Assembly (NCBI GenBank): GCA_028275205.1
Contig: JAPWVB010000065.1
Location: 1-6,683 of the forward strand
Reading direction: 5' to 3'
Source: Candidatus Acetothermia bacterium
Lineage (GTDB): Bacteria > Bipolaricaulota > Bipolaricaulia > RBG-16-55-9 > DRXL01
Length of the DNA stretch: 6,683 bases
The notes below the pieces were generated by a model. The model ran no database searches, was not told where the DNA came from, and worked only from the letters and a program-made list of their open reading frames with translations. The position numbers and the translations under genes are program-made. Shown here one piece after another: positions 4,968-6,683 of the stretch (positions are counted from its first letter, which is position 1; each line of letters begins with the position of its first letter).

Positions 4968-5516
4968 CTAAGCTAATCCCAGCTCGCGCCCTAAGCGCTC
5001 AAAGAGATAGACCGCGATCAGCCCGGTGATCAGCCCGCTGATCAGCCCCAAGATCAGCATAAACGGCAGATAGTAAAAGAGTCCCGCGACTTGCACGAAG
5101 AGAAAGTACGCCACGACAAGCTGGGTGACGTTGTGAGCAATCGCTCCGAGAATGCTGACGCCCACAAGCCCCAGGGGCGGGCGCAGTCGTTTAAGACTGA
5201 ACGCGACCACGAGAGCGCTCACCAAGCCCCCGGCAAGGCTGAGCAGCGCCCCAGGAGAGAAGAGCGTCCCCGCTAGGAAACTCCCTAGGATACTCCGAGC
5301 GATGGCTAAAAGAATCCCTGAGCCGTGCCCCAAAAAGAGCATGGCGAAGAGCACCACGATATTGGACAGACCAAGCTTGGCTCCTGGCACCGGCACCAAA
5401 GGGGGGAAGAACCCCTCAAGCACATAGACGACGATCCCCAGTGCCAAGAGCGCCGCAAAGAGGATGCGCGCAAGGAGCCAAGCCTCAGGGAGCGTGCTTC
5501 GCGTATAGGGAGTCAT
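4968..5516 (-). CDS. Gx transporter family / 'heptaprenyl diphosphate synthase component I' membrane protein
   Basis: A 182-residue, very hydrophobic protein with five or six membrane helices, matching the family annotated as Hpre_diP_synt_I or Gx transporter. Diagnostic segments are PGAKLGLSNIVVL (44-56) and a helix with GAIAHNVTQLVVAYFL (124-139). The family resembles small ECF-type substrate-binding membrane subunits. The prenyl-synthase label came from neighbours in other genomes and is probably misleading, because no prenyltransferase catalytic motif exists here. Its ATG overlaps the NusG-II stop as ATGA (5513-5516), tying it to the NusG-II and ApbE genes. From this linkage I infer a role in moving a flavin or quinone-type molecule, or in supporting flavinylation; this is not proven by the sequence. 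Confidence 0.85.
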   Translation of the reverse strand: MTPYTRSTLPEAWLLARILFAALLALGIVVYVLEGFFPPLVPVPGAKLGLSNIVVLFAMLFLGHGSGILLAIARSILGSFLAGTLFSPGALLSLAGGLVSALVVAFSLKRLRPPLGLVGVSILGAIAHNVTQLVVAYFLFVQVAGLFYYLPFMLILGLISGLITGLIAVYLFERLGRELGLA

Positions 5517-5905
5517 CGTGAGATCGCGTCAATCCCCGAATCTCCGGGGATCTCTATGGTGACGTGATTGGGCAGACAGATCAGGGCCTCTCCGGGCTTG
5601 TGAATCCATCCCTGGCGCATGCAGATCTCTTGCGCTCCAGGGGAGCGCAGCACCCGCACGCGGCCGCCCTGAACTTGAATGACCGTCTCACCCGCAGGGC
5701 CAACGACAGTTACTTCTTGGTCTTTGGCTAACGAGAGCTGATGGACGATCTGGCCATCTAGGCGCACGATCGCCCAGCGTCCTGAGGCGTCAGCATTCTT
5801 GTGAAGCAAGGGGATCGTCGCCAAAGCTCCAAGCAAGACCAGAGCGATGAGCATATAGTCGCCCCAGGTCAAATAGCGCTTCACGGTACGCAAGAATTCC
5901 CTCAT
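5513..5905 (-). CDS. Membrane-anchored NusG domain II protein
   Basis: A 130-residue protein with a basic N-terminus, one membrane helix (about 17-34) and an extracytoplasmic NusG domain II from about 43 to 119. Support: VRVLRSP (83-89), C95, MRQGWIHKPGEALICLPN (96-113) with C110, and the closing VTIEI strand. From memory, relatives usually have two cysteines in the SxCPDKxC part; here the first is replaced (SPGAQEIC), leaving C95 and C110. Despite the name it has no NGN or KOW transcription-factor region and is not NusG. Family members commonly sit between apbE and the Gx transporter gene, as here, with ATGA overlaps on both sides. The molecular role is unknown; an accessory function in extracytoplasmic flavin or electron-transfer chemistry is inferred. 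Confidence 0.85.
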   Translation of the reverse strand: MREFLRTVKRYLTWGDYMLIALVLLGALATIPLLHKNADASGRWAIVRLDGQIVHQLSLAKDQEVTVVGPAGETVIQVQGGRVRVLRSPGAQEICMRQGWIHKPGEALICLPNHVTIEIPGDSGIDAISR

Positions 5906-6683
5906 GGGAGCTTCGTGGGAAGGTTTGCTTCTCTTAACCCTGATGAGGTCACGATCCGCTCGTCGTCAGTGACGAGGATGCACTCGACGTTGGGGAGACT
6001 CTCGATCAACGCCAGCCCTCTTTGCTCACCGAGCACAAACACGGCGGTGCTGAGCGCATCGGCCTCCATCGCTGTGGGAGCTACGATGGTCGCGCTGATC
6101 AGCCCTTGTGCGGGCTTTCCCGTCTTGGGGTCCATAATGTGATGGTAACGAACTTTGTCGGGCTCATCCGCATAGCGGCACGGAAAGATATTCCCCAAAG
6201 CATCAGCGAAAAAGCACCGTTGATAATCCCCTGATGTTGCTAGTGCTCGATCCCCCCAAATCTCTAAGATCCCTATGATCTTGCGCTCGTCCCGCGGGTG
6301 CTGTACTGCTATGCGGAACGGGCGCCGATCCTCCCACCATAAGACTTTTCTGGAGTGCAGGGTGAAGACCCGAATGTTCCCCCCAGCGTCCACGAGCGCG
6401 CTGTCGAGCTCGTACTTTTTTAAGATCTCTACAACACGATCGACAATATACCCCTTGGCGATGCCCCCAAGATCGACCTCGACGGTGGGGCTGGAGAGCC
6501 GTCCCGTCTTGGCTGTTGTATCGAGCATGATCTCGCGCGGCTCCTCCACCAAGGGCTGAAGCTCTTGCGGAGAGGGTATACGCCCCACCCCTATGCGATC
6601 CCAATCTTGTGTAAACCCCCACAGATCAACGATCTTCCCGATGGTCGGATCGAACGCACCATCGCTCAGCGTGCGATAGTATT
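5902..6683 (-). CDS. apbE: FAD:protein FMN transferase ApbE (5' end beyond window)
   Basis: The reading frame stays open to the right edge; 259 C-terminal residues are visible and the start, including any signal or lipoprotein peptide, lies outside. A GTG at 6588 is not the true start, because upstream codons still read conserved ApbE sequence (SDGAFDPTIG, then VDLWGF). Other hallmarks are VDLGGIAKGYIVDR, DAGGNI, ATSGDYQRCF, YHHIMDPKTGKPA and APTAMEADALSTAVFVLG, which build the FAD pocket and Mg2+ site. ApbE cleaves FAD and attaches FMN covalently to Thr/Ser of proteins such as the NqrB/NqrC or RnfD/RnfG subunits, outside the cytoplasmic membrane. No flavinylation substrate is visible in the window. 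The gene leads the minus-strand block, and its stop overlaps the NusG-II start (ATGA, 5902-5905). Confidence 0.93.
   Translation of the reverse strand, partial: YYRTLSDGAFDPTIGKIVDLWGFTQDWDRIGVGRIPSPQELQPLVEEPREIMLDTTAKTGRLSSPTVEVDLGGIAKGYIVDRVVEILKKYELDSALVDAGGNIRVFTLHSRKVLWWEDRRPFRIAVQHPRDERKIIGILEIWGDRALATSGDYQRCFFADALGNIFPCRYADEPDKVRYHHIMDPKTGKPAQGLISATIVAPTAMEADALSTAVFVLGEQRGLALIESLPNVECILVTDDERIVTSSGLREANLPTKLP

Noticed and set aside
5532..5551. ATCCCCG/CGGGGAT hairpin near the 3' end of the NusG-II gene, just before the Gx transporter start
   Set aside because: It is a single short stem inside coding sequence without a T-run; the ATGA coupling explains expression better.

Overview
This 6.7 kb stretch comes from a moderately GC-rich bacterial chromosome (roughly 55-60% G+C by eye). 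Genes are tightly packed, with overlapping starts and stops and few strong Shine-Dalgarno sites. The encoded divisome proteins (FtsL, FtsI) indicate a walled, dividing bacterium. The gene set does not fix the taxon. A deep-branching, possibly thermophilic, poorly cultured lineage such as Bipolaricaulota/Acetothermia is my guess, at low confidence.

Left half, plus strand (15-2941): an NAD(P)-binding extended-SDR/epimerase-like protein, a single-S1-domain RNA-binding protein with a coiled tail, a Nudix hydrolase of the ADP-ribose pyrophosphatase type, and an MBL-fold hydrolase of the YycJ/WalJ type. The last three look co-translated: the first pair overlaps and the second pair is 4 nt apart. 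Right half, minus strand (6683 down to 2931): ApbE (FAD:protein FMN transferase, cut by the window edge), a membrane-anchored NusG domain II protein and a Gx-transporter/HepS-type membrane protein are joined by two ATGA stop/start overlaps. After a 66 bp gap come ftsL and ftsI, 3 nt apart. The two gene blocks converge, and the ends of the MBL gene and ftsI overlap by 11 bp.

The standout signal is a family of small mosaic palindromic elements, with three copies here: A 180-248 (69 bp), B 917-1034 (118 bp), C 3261-3342 (82 bp). Each is bounded by terminal inverted repeats that are themselves hairpins (CCAG-R-C-TTC-G-Y-CTGG type) and contains one to three further hairpins. The hairpins of the family have a triloop that reads GNA (GAA or GCA) closed by C:G on one strand. 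Copy A is an exact 23-codon insertion inside the SDR gene. Copy B starts at the end of the same gene, supplies its last residues and stop codon, and fills the spacer before the S1 gene. Copy C is read through inside ftsI, between the SxN and KTG motifs. The elements occur in both orientations relative to their host genes and stay open in both. They resemble in behaviour the Rickettsia palindromic elements and REP/BIME-type or MITE-like elements, but I do not recognise this sequence family, and no transposase is visible in the window.
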